Assembly: GCF_003438495.1 (NCBI RefSeq) | Contig: NZ_QSSH01000032.1 | Coordinates: 463-28,452 of the forward strand | Length of the DNA: 27,990 bases | Source of the DNA: Collinsella sp. TF05-9AC | GTDB taxonomy: Bacteria > Actinomycetota > Coriobacteriia > Coriobacteriales > Coriobacteriaceae | Direction of reading: 5' to 3' | Shown here: in pieces, positions 1 through 6,265 of the stretch | Position numbering within the stretch: position 1 is the first letter of the stretch | Layout: each line of letters opens with the position of its first letter | The notes under the pieces: model-generated | Databases searched by the model: none | Told to the model about the DNA's origin: nothing | Seen by the model: only the letters and a program-made list of their open reading frames with translations | Position numbers and translations under genes: made by a program

Positions 1-101
1 CGCCCGCCTGCCGGCGGACTCGCCCGCGGGCTAAAAACGCTCCGCGTTTTCTTGACGCCCGCGCCTCGACCGAGGTTCGAATCCATGCGATGCCGGCGTA
101 A
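1..101. repeat. tRNA-linked GC-rich palindromic element, copy 1 (cut by window edge)
   Basis: GC-rich non-coding stretch abutting the terminator of the tRNA-Arg gene. It contains a hairpin (AAAACGC at 34-40 with GCGTTTT at 44-50) and then a plus-strand T-loop-like string GGTTCGAATCC at 74-84. About 15 bases later comes TAAAAGAAAA, which leads into the tRNA terminator. The same order (AAACGC/GCGTTT hairpin, CGCGCC, GGTTCGATTCC, TAAAAGAAAA, terminator) recurs at 11211-11283 beside tRNA-Phe. Its left end lies outside the window. I see no gene in it. Confidence 0.55.
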
Positions 102-125
102 AAGAAAAACCCCCGTTGCCGGAGG
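102..125 (-). terminator. Rho-independent terminator of tRNA-Arg
   Basis: On the minus strand, a six-pair stem (120-125 with 110-115, one G-U pair) carries a GCAA tetraloop at 116-119. It is followed by a T-rich run (TTTTTCTTTT) downstream. It lies 15 bases past the tRNA 3' end, so it ends the single-gene tRNA transcript. Confidence 0.8.
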
Positions 126-139
126 CTTTCAATTTCAAT

Positions 140-216
140 TGGTGCGGCGTATAGGATTCGAACCTATGACGTTCTGATTCGTAGTCAGACCCTCTATCCA
201 GCTGAGGTAACGCCGC
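140..216 (-). tRNA. tRNA-Arg (anticodon ACG)
   Basis: A full cloverleaf reads on the minus strand. The 7-bp acceptor pairs 210-216 with 144-150. The anticodon stem TCTGA/TCAGA flanks the loop CTACGAA, giving anticodon ACG, where the wobble A is normally deaminated to inosine to read CGU, CGC and CGA. The T arm contains GGTTCGAATCC, and CCA is encoded at 140-142. The length is 77 nt. The gene has its own promoter and terminator, so it is a monocistronic unit. Confidence 0.97.
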
Positions 217-227
217 AGCGCAAGACA

Positions 228-257
228 TATAAAACCACTTTAGTTCATTAGAGTCAA
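228..257 (-). promoter_or_regulatory. Sigma-70-type promoter of tRNA-Arg
   Basis: A minus-strand -35 box TTGACT (252-257) is followed after 18 bases by -10 box TTTATA (228-233), with TTATAT as a shifted alternative. The -10 ends 12 bases before the tRNA 5' end, as expected for a tRNA promoter with a very short leader. Confidence 0.7.
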
Positions 258-295
258 GCAAAATCTCAAACTTTTTTCGCGCGGGCCGCAATTTG

Positions 296-673
296 TCACG
301 CTGCACCACGAGCATCAGCGCTTTTCGTACGATCGATTGGCTTTTCGATCACATCGAACCCGACGCCAAGCTCCCCCAGAAGCGACCGCACCCGTTGGGC
401 ACAGTCGTAGTCGGCAAACGAAATGCTCAGCATTCGGGCCACCTGATTAGAAGATCCAACGCCATAGAAGTGCTCAAGGACAGCAAGCGCCTCATGCGCC
501 ACAAACGTCTCGACCACATGCGGCGACTCCTCATAGCACCATTGCGTCAATGGTCCCTCACTCGTCTGCCGAACCACCAAGCCACCCATACCCGACGGCT
601 CGCACGTTACCAGCAGGTGCTCCCCGCCCTCATCGCTCTGGAACAACACAACCCGCTCGTCGAACAGCTCCAT
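296..673 (-). CDS. Unknown small protein (125 aa), probably SOS-regulated
   Basis: I do not recognise the family. The product is acidic, about 125 residues, with no signal peptide or membrane segment. It reads as an alternating beta/alpha protein: a hydrophobic strand start (ERVVLFQ), then a helical stretch around VETFVAHEALAVLEHFYGV, and a terminal helix around RVRSLLGELG. Reading could begin at GTG 676, but ATG 673 is preferred because the AGGGGA ribosome site then sits at normal spacing. The gene stands alone: the serS terminator lies upstream and tRNA-Arg downstream. A near-consensus Gram-positive LexA box (733-746) overlaps the putative promoter, which suggests DNA-damage induction. Function is otherwise unknown. 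Confidence 0.75.
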   Translation of the reverse strand: MELFDERVVLFQSDEGGEHLLVTCEPSGMGGLVVRQTSEGPLTQWCYEESPHVVETFVAHEALAVLEHFYGVGSSNQVARMLSISFADYDCAQRVRSLLGELGVGFDVIEKPIDRTKSADARGAA

Positions 674-725
674 CACATCCCCTTTCTCTTGCTCTTAGTT
701 AGCAAAAGCATAGCAGGTAAATGCA

Positions 726-746
726 TGTATACAGAACGTTTGTTCG
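726..746 (-). promoter_or_regulatory. Candidate LexA (SOS) box with adjacent -10
   Basis: The minus strand at 746-733 reads CGAACAAACGTTCT. It matches the Bacillus-type LexA consensus CGAACRNRYGTTYC at all but the last base. Directly downstream is a possible -10 element TATACA (731-726). The box therefore sits where a bound repressor would block the promoter of the unknown gene ending at 296. That LexA of this organism uses this consensus is an inference. Confidence 0.6.
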
Positions 747-792
747 TGTGTTTTCTATCGAGCTGTCCGCACGGCATGGTATAGCCGCACAC

Positions 793-821
793 AAAAAGGG
801 CGCCCCTAAAAGGAGCGCCCT
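793..821 (-). terminator. Rho-independent terminator of serS
   Basis: AGGGCGC-type stem with inverted arms (797-806 and 812-821) around a short TTTTA loop, followed on the minus strand by TTTTTGTG. It lies about 25 bases past the serS stop codon and separates serS from the downstream unknown gene. Confidence 0.85.
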
Positions 822-844
822 CGCAAATCCCCTATGCAGCCAAG

Positions 845-2128
845 TTACGCGACCGGCTCGATCTTCTCGAGACCGCCCATGTAAGGACGCAGAACCTCGG
901 GGATCGTGATGGTGCCGTCGGCGTTCTGGTAGTTCTCCAGAATGGCAGCCATGGTGCGGCCGGCCGGCAGGCCGGAACCGTTGAGCGTGTGCAGGTAGCG
1001 CGAACCCTTGAAGTTCTCGGGGTCGCGATACTTGATGTTGGCGCGGCGAGCCTGGAAGTCACCGCAGTTGGAGCAGGAGCTAATCTCCTTGTAGGCGTTG
1101 TAGCTCGGCAGCCAGACCTCAACGTCGTAGGTCTGACGGGCAGAGAAGCCCAAGTCGCCGGTGCACAGGCTAATCACGCGATACGGAAGGCCCAGCTGCT
1201 GCAGCAGGTACTCGGCCTCGGCGGTCATGCTCTCGAGCTCATCGTCGGACTCCTCCGGCTTAGCGAACTTGACCATCTCGACCTTGTCGAACTCGTGCTG
1301 ACGGATGATGCCGCGGGTGTCGCGACCGGCGGAACCGGCCTCCTCGCGGAAGCAGGGGGTGAAGGCGGTGTAGCGACGCGGCAGAGTGTCGGCATCGAGG
1401 ACCTCGCCGGCGTGCAGGTTGGTAAGCACGACCTCGGCGGTGGGGATCAGGAAGTTGTCGCCCGAGACGTGATAGGCGTCGTCCTCGAACTTGGGCAGCT
1501 GACCCGTGCCAAACATGGTCTGACGCTTGACGACGATGGGCGGCCACCACTCCTTAAAACCACGGCTGGTGTGCGTATCGAGGAAGAAGTTGATGAGGGC
1601 GCGCTCCAGGCGGGCGCCGGCGCCACCGAGAACGGTAAAGCGGCTGCCGGAGAGCTTGTTGCCGCGCTCGAAGTCGAGGATGTCCAGATCGGTGCCCAGA
1701 TCCCAGTGCGGCTTAAAGTCGAAGTCGAACTCGCGCGGGGTGCCCCAACGACGGCGCTCAATGTTCTCGTCCTCGTCCTTACCGTACGGCGTGGCCTCGC
1801 AAGGAATGTTGGGCAGGTGAGCCATGAAGTCGTACTGCTCCTGCTCGAGGGCGGTACGACGCTCGGCCAGACCGTCAATCTTCTCGTTGACGGCGCGCAC
1901 GGCCTCCTTGGCGGCCTCGGCCTCGTCCTTCTTGCCCTCCTTCATCAGGGCGCCGATCTTCTTGGACTCGGCATTGCGCGTAGCCTGGAGCTCCTCGACC
2001 TCGGTGATGACGGCACGGCGCTCGTCGTCGAGCTCAAAGAACTTCTCGCGATCCCAAGACGTCTGGCGGTTAGCCATGGCGACATCGATGGCATCGGGGT
2101 TCTCGCGAACAAACTTGATATCAAGCAT
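845..2128 (-). CDS. serS: Serine--tRNA ligase
   Basis: Charges tRNA-Ser (and tRNA-Sec where present) with serine in the cytoplasm through a seryl-adenylate. The 427-residue product has the family's normal length. It begins [11 protein letters not shown], the typical start of bacterial SerRS, followed by the long N-terminal coiled-coil tRNA-binding arm (about residues 30-100). Class II motif 2 is visible as [14 protein letters not shown] and motif 3 as [12 protein letters not shown] near the C-terminus. The open frame extends nine codons further upstream, but ATG 2128 has GGAGG seven bases before it and fits the family start. The gene is monocistronic, divergent from a small membrane-protein gene, with a terminator at 793-821. 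No T-box leader is visible in the roughly 60-base upstream region. Confidence 0.98.
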   Translation of the reverse strand: MLDIKFVRENPDAIDVAMANRQTSWDREKFFELDDERRAVITEVEELQATRNAESKKIGALMKEGKKDEAEAAKEAVRAVNEKIDGLAERRTALEQEQYDFMAHLPNIPCEATPYGKDEDENIERRRWGTPREFDFDFKPHWDLGTDLDILDFERGNKLSGSRFTVLGGAGARLERALINFFLDTHTSRGFKEWWPPIVVKRQTMFGTGQLPKFEDDAYHVSGDNFLIPTAEVVLTNLHAGEVLDADTLPRRYTAFTPCFREEAGSAGRDTRGIIRQHEFDKVEMVKFAKPEESDDELESMTAEAEYLLQQLGLPYRVISLCTGDLGFSARQTYDVEVWLPSYNAYKEISSCSNCGDFQARRANIKYRDPENFKGSRYLHTLNGSGLPAGRTMAAILENYQNADGTITIPEVLRPYMGGLEKIEPVA

Positions 2129-2160
2129 TAGATCCTCCGGCGATATACATTCCATTTAGG

Positions 2161-2212
2161 TTGCAACCTTGTACATGTATGGGCAAGTATATACTTATGA
2201 GCGTTTACGACC
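2161..2212. promoter_or_regulatory. Divergent promoter region, serS / small membrane protein
   Basis: The 111 bp between the two divergent start codons contain the palindrome AAGTATATACTT (about 2184-2195). For serS a minus-strand TTGGGT, 16 bases, TATATA arrangement is visible. For the plus-strand gene TTGTAC, 17 bases, TACTTA is possible. The two putative -10 regions overlap at the palindrome. The assignments are tentative. Confidence 0.35.
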
Positions 2213-2239
2213 CAACTCAACTACGCAAGAAGGCACCCA

Positions 2240-2413
2240 ATGGACGCAGTTTTTTCCTTTTTGTTTGGCACCCGCACCGGTTTTGCCATCCTTTTCGCCG
2301 GCGGCATCCTGTTATTTGCGATTCTTGCCTTTGTAATGGAGAAGCGCACCCATAAGATGTACGTCGACCGCGGGCCCAAGTCCGAGGATGAGGAAGACAG
2401 CTTCTGGGACTAA
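2240..2413 (+). CDS. Small single-pass membrane protein (57 aa)
   Basis: A short gene with ATG 2240, preceded at seven bases by AGAAGG, and TAA at 2411-2413. The product starts MDAVFSFLFGTRTG and carries one strong hydrophobic segment (about residues 15-34, FAILFAGGILLFAILAFVM). A basic stretch (EKRTHK) follows, and then an acidic tail (SEDEEDSFWD). This pattern suggests an inner-membrane anchor with a charged cytoplasmic tail. Family and function are unknown. It is divergent from serS and followed at once by a fold-back element containing an exceptionally strong terminator. A longer overlapping frame at 2161-2355 has no ribosome site and a non-protein-like composition, so I prefer this one. 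Confidence 0.75.
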   Translation: MDAVFSFLFGTRTGFAILFAGGILLFAILAFVMEKRTHKMYVDRGPKSEDEEDSFWD

Positions 2414-2573
2414 CCTGCCAAAAAGGGCCAGGTTTATTTTGGTCGGTTTTATCTGGGCAAACGCAAGCGCCCCGCAACTGGAATTGAGCCAGTTGCGGGG
2501 CGCTTTTCGCTAAAAGGACAAAACCGCAGGAAAAACCTGCCAACATAAACCTGTCCCTAAATAGCAGGTTTTA
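2411..2573. repeat. Fold-back (MITE-like) intergenic element
   Basis: Two arms of roughly 70-85 bases are inverted relative to each other. The left arm (2412-2481) contains AACCTGC, CAGGTTTA, TTGG, GGTTTT and the GCGCCCCGCAACTGG end. The right arm (2489-2573, read on the minus strand) carries the same blocks in the same order with a few mismatches and one roughly 15-base insertion. The central part is a perfect 17-bp stem. The element fills the whole gap between the stop codon of the small membrane protein and the stop codon of proC, and may supply terminators to both. Confidence 0.6.
2465..2507 (+). terminator. Strong Rho-independent terminator (17-bp perfect stem)
   Basis: The arms 2465-2481 and 2489-2505 pair perfectly over 17 bp around a 7-base loop and run into TTTT on the plus strand. 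It ends the small membrane-protein transcript. A weaker hairpin right after that gene's stop (about 2414-2434) is followed by TTATTTT. On the opposite strand the stem has no T tract, so its effect on proC read-through is less clear. Confidence 0.8.
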
Positions 2574-3341
2574 CTGGAGGGTTGCGTCGATTGCCTTGAC
2601 CAGGGCGCTGCGCATGCCGGCGTCCTCGAGCGCGACGACGCCCTTGATGGTGGCACCGCCGGGCGAGCACACGGCATCCTTCATCGCTGCGGGATGCTGA
2701 CCGGTTGCGAGCTGCAGCTTTGCCGTACCCAGCACCATCTGGCTCACAATGCGATAGGCATCAGCACGCGGGATACCGTGCTTGACCGCTGCATCGCCCA
2801 GGGCCTCGATTGCCATAGCGACAAATGCCGGAGCGCAACCACCCACCGTGCCGCCCACGAACAGCAGGCTCGTATCGAGCTCGACCACCGCACCGAGCTT
2901 GCCAAGCAGATCAAGCACCACTGCGCTCTGCTCATCACTAAGCGTGGAAGCCTTCTCGCAAGCGATGACGCCCTCGCCCACCGAAACCGGCGTGTTGGGC
3001 ACCGTCGAGATATGCGCGACGCCCGGCAGGACCTGCTCCCACTTGGCACTGTCCCAGGTCCAGGCAACCGACAGAACGACCTTTTTGGCAAGAGCATCCT
3101 TGAGCGGGGCGAATACCTTCTCGATCATGTACGGCTTGACCGCAGCGACCACGATATCGGATGCGGCGACAACCTCGGCGGCATCGTGGCAGGCGACCAT
3201 GCCGCGCGCCTCGCAGCGCTCAACCAGTGCGTCGTAGCGACCCGCGCAGGCGCACATGTCGCTCGCAGCTACACCGGCAGCGATCCAGCCATCGGCCATA
3301 GCGCTCGCCATATTGCCAAAACCGACAAATCCAATCTTCAT
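2571..3341 (-). CDS. proC: Pyrroline-5-carboxylate reductase
   Basis: Reduces 1-pyrroline-5-carboxylate to L-proline with NAD(P)H, the last step of proline synthesis. The 256-residue product has the usual family length. It begins MKIGFVGFGNMASAM, a Rossmann GxGxM/A dinucleotide-binding start. The C-terminal dimerisation domain contains the ProC signature region CSPGGATIKGVVALEDAG, in which SPGGAT is diagnostic. The frame is open eight codons further upstream, but ATG 3341 gives the family N-terminus and is preceded by AAAGGA. The gene lies 73 bases after rlmH on the same strand with no terminator between them, so it may be read with the SPFH-rlmH pair or from its own promoter. Confidence 0.97.
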   Translation of the reverse strand: MKIGFVGFGNMASAMADGWIAAGVAASDMCACAGRYDALVERCEARGMVACHDAAEVVAASDIVVAAVKPYMIEKVFAPLKDALAKKVVLSVAWTWDSAKWEQVLPGVAHISTVPNTPVSVGEGVIACEKASTLSDEQSAVVLDLLGKLGAVVELDTSLLFVGGTVGGCAPAFVAMAIEALGDAAVKHGIPRADAYRIVSQMVLGTAKLQLATGQHPAAMKDAVCSPGGATIKGVVALEDAGMRSALVKAIDATLQ

Positions 3342-3414
3342 ATCGCATAGTCCTTTCAGACACATTCCTCAAAACGAAAGGTATTGTCCCACGCCATTGT
3401 TTCGTATTGCCGAC

Positions 3415-3885
3415 CTATTTGTGATACGGCTCGCCACGACTGATCTTGCAGGCACGGTAAATCTGCTCCAGCAGCACCACGCGCGCCAGGTTATGCGGCA
3501 AGGTAATGCGTCCAAAGCTGAGCATCTCGTCGGCTCGTGCGCGCACGTCATCACTCACGCCGTCCGATCCGCCAATCACAAAGGCGATATCGCTGCTGCC
3601 TCGCAGCATAAGATCGTCGAGCCTCGCCGAAAACTCCTCGCTCGAGCGCTCCTTGCCCTCGATAGCCAGCAGGATCACATGCGCTCGAGATGGCAAGGCG
3701 GCAAGAATCGCCGCCCCCTCCTTGTCGCGCGCGGCATCCACGCCGCCCGCCTTAGCCGGGTCGATATCGGCCACCTCGCGGATATCAACCTTGGCATAGG
3801 CACCTAGGCGCTTGGCGTACTCAGCGCACGCGTCCTTCCAAAAGCGCTCCTTGAGCTTACCGACGCAAACGACGGTGTATTTCAC
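3415..3885 (-). CDS. rlmH: 23S rRNA (pseudouridine-1915-N3)-methyltransferase RlmH
   Basis: SPOUT-class, SAM-dependent methyltransferase that methylates pseudouridine 1915 in helix 69 of 23S rRNA in assembled 70S ribosomes. At 156 residues it has the standard length. Family landmarks are the start MKYTVVCVGKLKE, the VILLAIEGKERSSEEFS strand-loop, the SAM-binding knot region FVIGGSDGVSDDV, and the conserved tail NLARVVLLEQIYRA...PYHK. The start is GTG at 3885, preceded by AAGGAG. That ribosome site overlaps the end of the upstream SPFH gene, whose stop is only six bases before this start, so the two genes are very likely translated from one mRNA. Confidence 0.97.
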   Translation of the reverse strand: MKYTVVCVGKLKERFWKDACAEYAKRLGAYAKVDIREVADIDPAKAGGVDAARDKEGAAILAALPSRAHVILLAIEGKERSSEEFSARLDDLMLRGSSDIAFVIGGSDGVSDDVRARADEMLSFGRITLPHNLARVVLLEQIYRACKISRGEPYHK

Positions 3886-3891
3886 GCGCGT

Positions 3892-4830
3892 CTACTCCTT
3901 CGAATCGTTTTGAACTTTGCCGGCGGCCAGCATCTGCTCGAACATCGAGGCCGACTGCGAAAAGTCGCTCGGCAGCACGACCGTCGAGGTTTTACCCGTG
4001 CGAGCGAACTCCGTCATCATCTCGGACCACTGCGTAAACATGAACAGTTGGTTGGCCTCGTCATTGCCGACACCCGTCTCCTGGATGATCTCGAGCGAAT
4101 CTTTGATACCCAGCGCGATGGCCTTGCGCTGGTTGGCGATGCCCTCGCCCGCCTTTTCCATAGCCTCAGCCTCGGCGGTCGCCTCGGTGACGCGCTTGAT
4201 GCGGTCTGCCTCAGCGAGCTCCTGTGCCGCAGCGCGCTTGCGCTGGGCGGCGTTGATGTCGTTCATGGAGTTCTCAACCTCGGTCGGCAGTGCGATTTTG
4301 GTGATGAGCGTCGACACGAGGGTGAAGCCGTAGGCGGCCATCTGCTCGGAAACGGTAGCGTTGACATCCTTGGCGATGTCGTCCTTCTTGGCAAAGACCT
4401 CATCGAGTGTGTAGACGGGAATCGAAGAGCGCAGGGCGTCGGTGATGAAGTCACGCATCTGGTCGACGGGCTCCTGCAGCATATAGTAGCTCTTGTAGAT
4501 GCCCGAATCTGCCGGGCCGGCGCCCATGTCATAGCTCACGTGGTACTGAGCAGAGACCTCAAGGCCGATGGTCACGTTGTCCTGGGTCTTAACGTCGATG
4601 CCAAAACCGTTTTTCATGGTTCGCAGACTCACCGTGGCGGCCTTGCGGTCGATCACGGGCACCTTCATGTGGAAGCCCGCGTTGACGATGCGGTTAAACT
4701 TGCCCAGACGCTCGATGATCACGGCATGCTGCTGTTCAACGACGTAGCAGGCGTTGGGAAGCAGCAGCAACAGAATGATGATGGGAATCAAAAGGCTGGT
4801 AAGGGCAGCGATGATACCGGACAACAGCAT
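3892..4830 (-). CDS. SPFH-domain membrane protein, HIR/prohibitin-like
   Basis: Flotillin/prohibitin superfamily scaffold, probably an oligomeric membrane-microdomain protein. The 312 residues start with a hydrophobic N-terminal anchor (about residues 1-28, rich in I and L). An SPFH domain follows (VEQQHAVIIERLGKF, then the DVKTQDNVTIGL strand). A coiled region comes next (INAAQRKRAAAQELAEADRI), rich in Ala, Glu and Arg. The C-terminus, with FTQWSEMMTEFA and a later VVLPSDF, resembles plant-type hypersensitive-induced-reaction proteins more than classical HflC. ATG 4830 has GGAGAG five bases upstream, and seven extra upstream codons are discarded. It forms a tight pair with rlmH. A specific role cannot be told from sequence. 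Confidence 0.88.
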   Translation of the reverse strand: MLLSGIIAALTSLLIPIIILLLLLPNACYVVEQQHAVIIERLGKFNRIVNAGFHMKVPVIDRKAATVSLRTMKNGFGIDVKTQDNVTIGLEVSAQYHVSYDMGAGPADSGIYKSYYMLQEPVDQMRDFITDALRSSIPVYTLDEVFAKKDDIAKDVNATVSEQMAAYGFTLVSTLITKIALPTEVENSMNDINAAQRKRAAAQELAEADRIKRVTEATAEAEAMEKAGEGIANQRKAIALGIKDSLEIIQETGVGNDEANQLFMFTQWSEMMTEFARTGKTSTVVLPSDFSQSASMFEQMLAAGKVQNDSKE

Positions 4831-5181
4831 GGTCTCTCCTCTGATAGGCACACGTTGGCATTAGGATACCCGCACGAAGCAGCTGTGTGACACCAACAAG
4901 AGGACCCGTGGTCAAAAAAGGCCAAATATGAGTACTGTTACCAGTTTAGTAACAGCGTATTTGGGTCAAAATCGCCTCGTTGAACCCGAGGTCTATCGAA
5001 ATTACTTCATTTTGTCTCAAGGTTGAGCCAAATTAGCGTACATCTGTTGCGCAAAATGAGCAAAAATAGCTTCATGAAATGTCTCTATTTTCATGTCAGT
5101 ACTCATATTTGCCACTTTTTGACCACAGGGACATCTACCGCGCGAAATCGATATGTCAAATCTGCCAAAACGGCCCATAAC
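4831..5181. other. Intergenic region of about 350 bp without a gene
   Basis: Between the SPFH start and the tRNA-Leu terminator I find no credible coding sequence. The region holds the leader and promoter area of the SPFH gene (about 4831-4900), the inverted-repeat element listed separately (4902-5132), and roughly 50 bp of plain AT-richer sequence before the terminator. Confidence 0.6.
4902..5132. repeat. MITE-like element with roughly 36-bp terminal inverted repeats
   Basis: The left end (4902-4938) contains GTGGTCAAAAAAGG followed by CAAATATGAGTACTG. The right end (5098-5132), read on the minus strand, repeats GTGGTCAAAAAGTGG and AAATATGAGTACTG with few differences. Between them lie several local hairpins: CTGTTAC/GTAACAG at 4935-4955, CCTCG/CGAGG at about 4975-4991, CTCAA/TTGAG at about 5016-5027, and AAAATAG/CTATTTT at about 5063-5091. 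There is no reading frame inside, so it is either a non-autonomous mobile element or a structured RNA locus. Confidence 0.6.
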
Positions 5182-5206
5182 AAAAAAGCTCCCATTGCTG
5201 GGAGCT
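5182..5206 (-). terminator. Rho-independent terminator of tRNA-Leu
   Basis: On the minus strand AGCTCCC (5206-5200) pairs with GGGAGCT (5193-5187) around a 6-base loop and is followed by TTTTTTG. It sits 12 bases past the tRNA 3' end. Confidence 0.85.
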
Positions 5207-5217
5207 CTTTCAATCAA

Positions 5218-5304
5218 TGGTGCGGGCGAAAGGACTTGAACCTTCATGGGGTTGCCCCCATACGGACCTGAACCGTACGCGTCTGCCAATTCCGCCACGC
5301 CCGC
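5218..5304 (-). tRNA. tRNA-Leu (anticodon CAG)
   Basis: A class II tRNA of 87 nt with a long variable arm (GGGG/CCCC stem). The acceptor GCGGGCG pairs perfectly with CGCCCGC. The anticodon stem TACGG/CCGTA flanks loop TTCAGGT, giving CAG for CUG codons, frequent in a GC-rich genome. The T arm contains GGTTCAAGTCC, and CCA is encoded (5218-5220). Confidence 0.97.
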
Positions 5305-5315
5305 GTGCAGGAATT

Positions 5316-5344
5316 AGAATAACGGAGCGCCACCACGAACGCAA
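5316..5344 (-). promoter_or_regulatory. Sigma-70-type promoter of tRNA-Leu
   Basis: Minus-strand -35 TTGCGT (5339-5344), a 17-base spacer, and -10 TATTCT (5316-5321), which ends 12 bases before the tRNA. The -35 lies within four bases of the tatD-family stop region, so the tRNA can be made independently of that operon. Confidence 0.65.
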
Positions 5345-5347
5345 GAA

Positions 5348-6265
5348 CTATTTTTGAAAAAGTTTGCAGGCATTCTCCCAAGCGGCTTGCGCGATTGTTT
5401 CGGCGTCCTCACCAGTGCGATCGACACGGTCGTTAACCAGCGCGTTTGCCGTAATGGAGATCATTGCGGGCTCGCATTCAAGACCGCGGATGGGCTCCGG
5501 AGCCATATACGGGCAATCCGTCTCGAACAAAATTCGATCGAGTGGGGTTGCCGCAAATGCCTCGCGCACGTCGTCGTTGCGCTTGAAGGTGGCCGCACCA
5601 CCATAGGCGATATAGCAGCCCAGCTCCACAAAGCGCTCCATCGTGGCGCGGTCCTCGCCAAAGCAGTGCAGCACACAACCGGCCTGGGGCACGCCCACCT
5701 CACGAAGCACGTTGTAGGCGTCCACGTGCGAGGTGCGCTCCTGGTCCGTGTCCTCGTGACGCAGATGTAGCTCCACCGGCACGTTACGGCACACGGCAAG
5801 CTCGAGCTGGCGCGCCATGCAGTCAATCTGCACGTTATGGGGTGCCGGCGCGATATCGTCGTCATAGTCCATGTGGTAGTCCAGGCCGATTTCGCCAATA
5901 CCGGCGCATAAGGGATCATCGAGTGCGGCAACGACCTGTGCGTGAACGTCGTCGGCATAGTCCGGCGCGCCATACGGATGCACGCCGGCAAGATACTTGA
6001 TCTGCGGGATATCCTGCATCGGCAGAATCTCGCGCGTCAGCCAGTCGCTATAGTCCGTCACGCTGCGTTTATCAGCGATGGGGTCGAACATCGTCACCAA
6101 CAGGTCGACGCCCGCCGCCTTGGCACGCACGAGCGTCTCAGGCACATCCTTGCCCCAGAACGAAAGCAGATGCGCATGCGTGTCGGCAAGCGGTGCCAAG
6201 GGCACGGGACAAGCAACCGTCTTCTTTTTCTTGGTAAACGTCACACGTTCGGCATTAGGCATCAT
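5348..6265 (-). CDS. TatD-family metal-dependent DNase / hydrolase
   Basis: Amidohydrolase-fold TIM barrel of the TatD family, generally metal-dependent 3'-5' exonucleases or phosphoesterases acting in DNA repair or RNA/DNA turnover. The 305 residues include the expected metal-site motifs in order: DTHAHL near residue 28, GEIGLDYH around residue 120, ELHLRHE around 165, HCFGED around 200, and ETDCPYMAPEP around 245. The N-terminal roughly 20 residues are Lys-rich (FTKKKKT) and precede the usual family start. The first of two adjacent ATGs (6265) has AGGAG at seven bases. The gene overlaps the 3' end of rsmA by 11 bases, indicating translational coupling. In many Gram-positives tatD and rsmA are neighbours of metG, as here, though usually with tatD before rsmA. 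Confidence 0.93.
   Translation of the reverse strand: MMPNAERVTFTKKKKTVACPVPLAPLADTHAHLLSFWGKDVPETLVRAKAAGVDLLVTMFDPIADKRSVTDYSDWLTREILPMQDIPQIKYLAGVHPYGAPDYADDVHAQVVAALDDPLCAGIGEIGLDYHMDYDDDIAPAPHNVQIDCMARQLELAVCRNVPVELHLRHEDTDQERTSHVDAYNVLREVGVPQAGCVLHCFGEDRATMERFVELGCYIAYGGAATFKRNDDVREAFAATPLDRILFETDCPYMAPEPIRGLECEPAMISITANALVNDRVDRTGEDAETIAQAAWENACKLFQK

Noticed and set aside
989..2131. 380-codon plus-strand open frame
   Set aside because: Antisense to serS; composition typical of a shadow frame.
2129..2239. T-box or other amino-acid-responsive leader for serS
   Set aside because: The space is too short and lacks the T-box bulge sequence and a terminator/antiterminator pair.
2161..2355. 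64-codon plus-strand frame overlapping the small membrane-protein gene
   Set aside because: No ribosome site and no hydrophobic segment; the frame starting at 2240 has both.
3910..4890. 326-codon plus-strand open frame
   Set aside because: Antisense to the SPFH gene; no ribosome site or recognisable domain.
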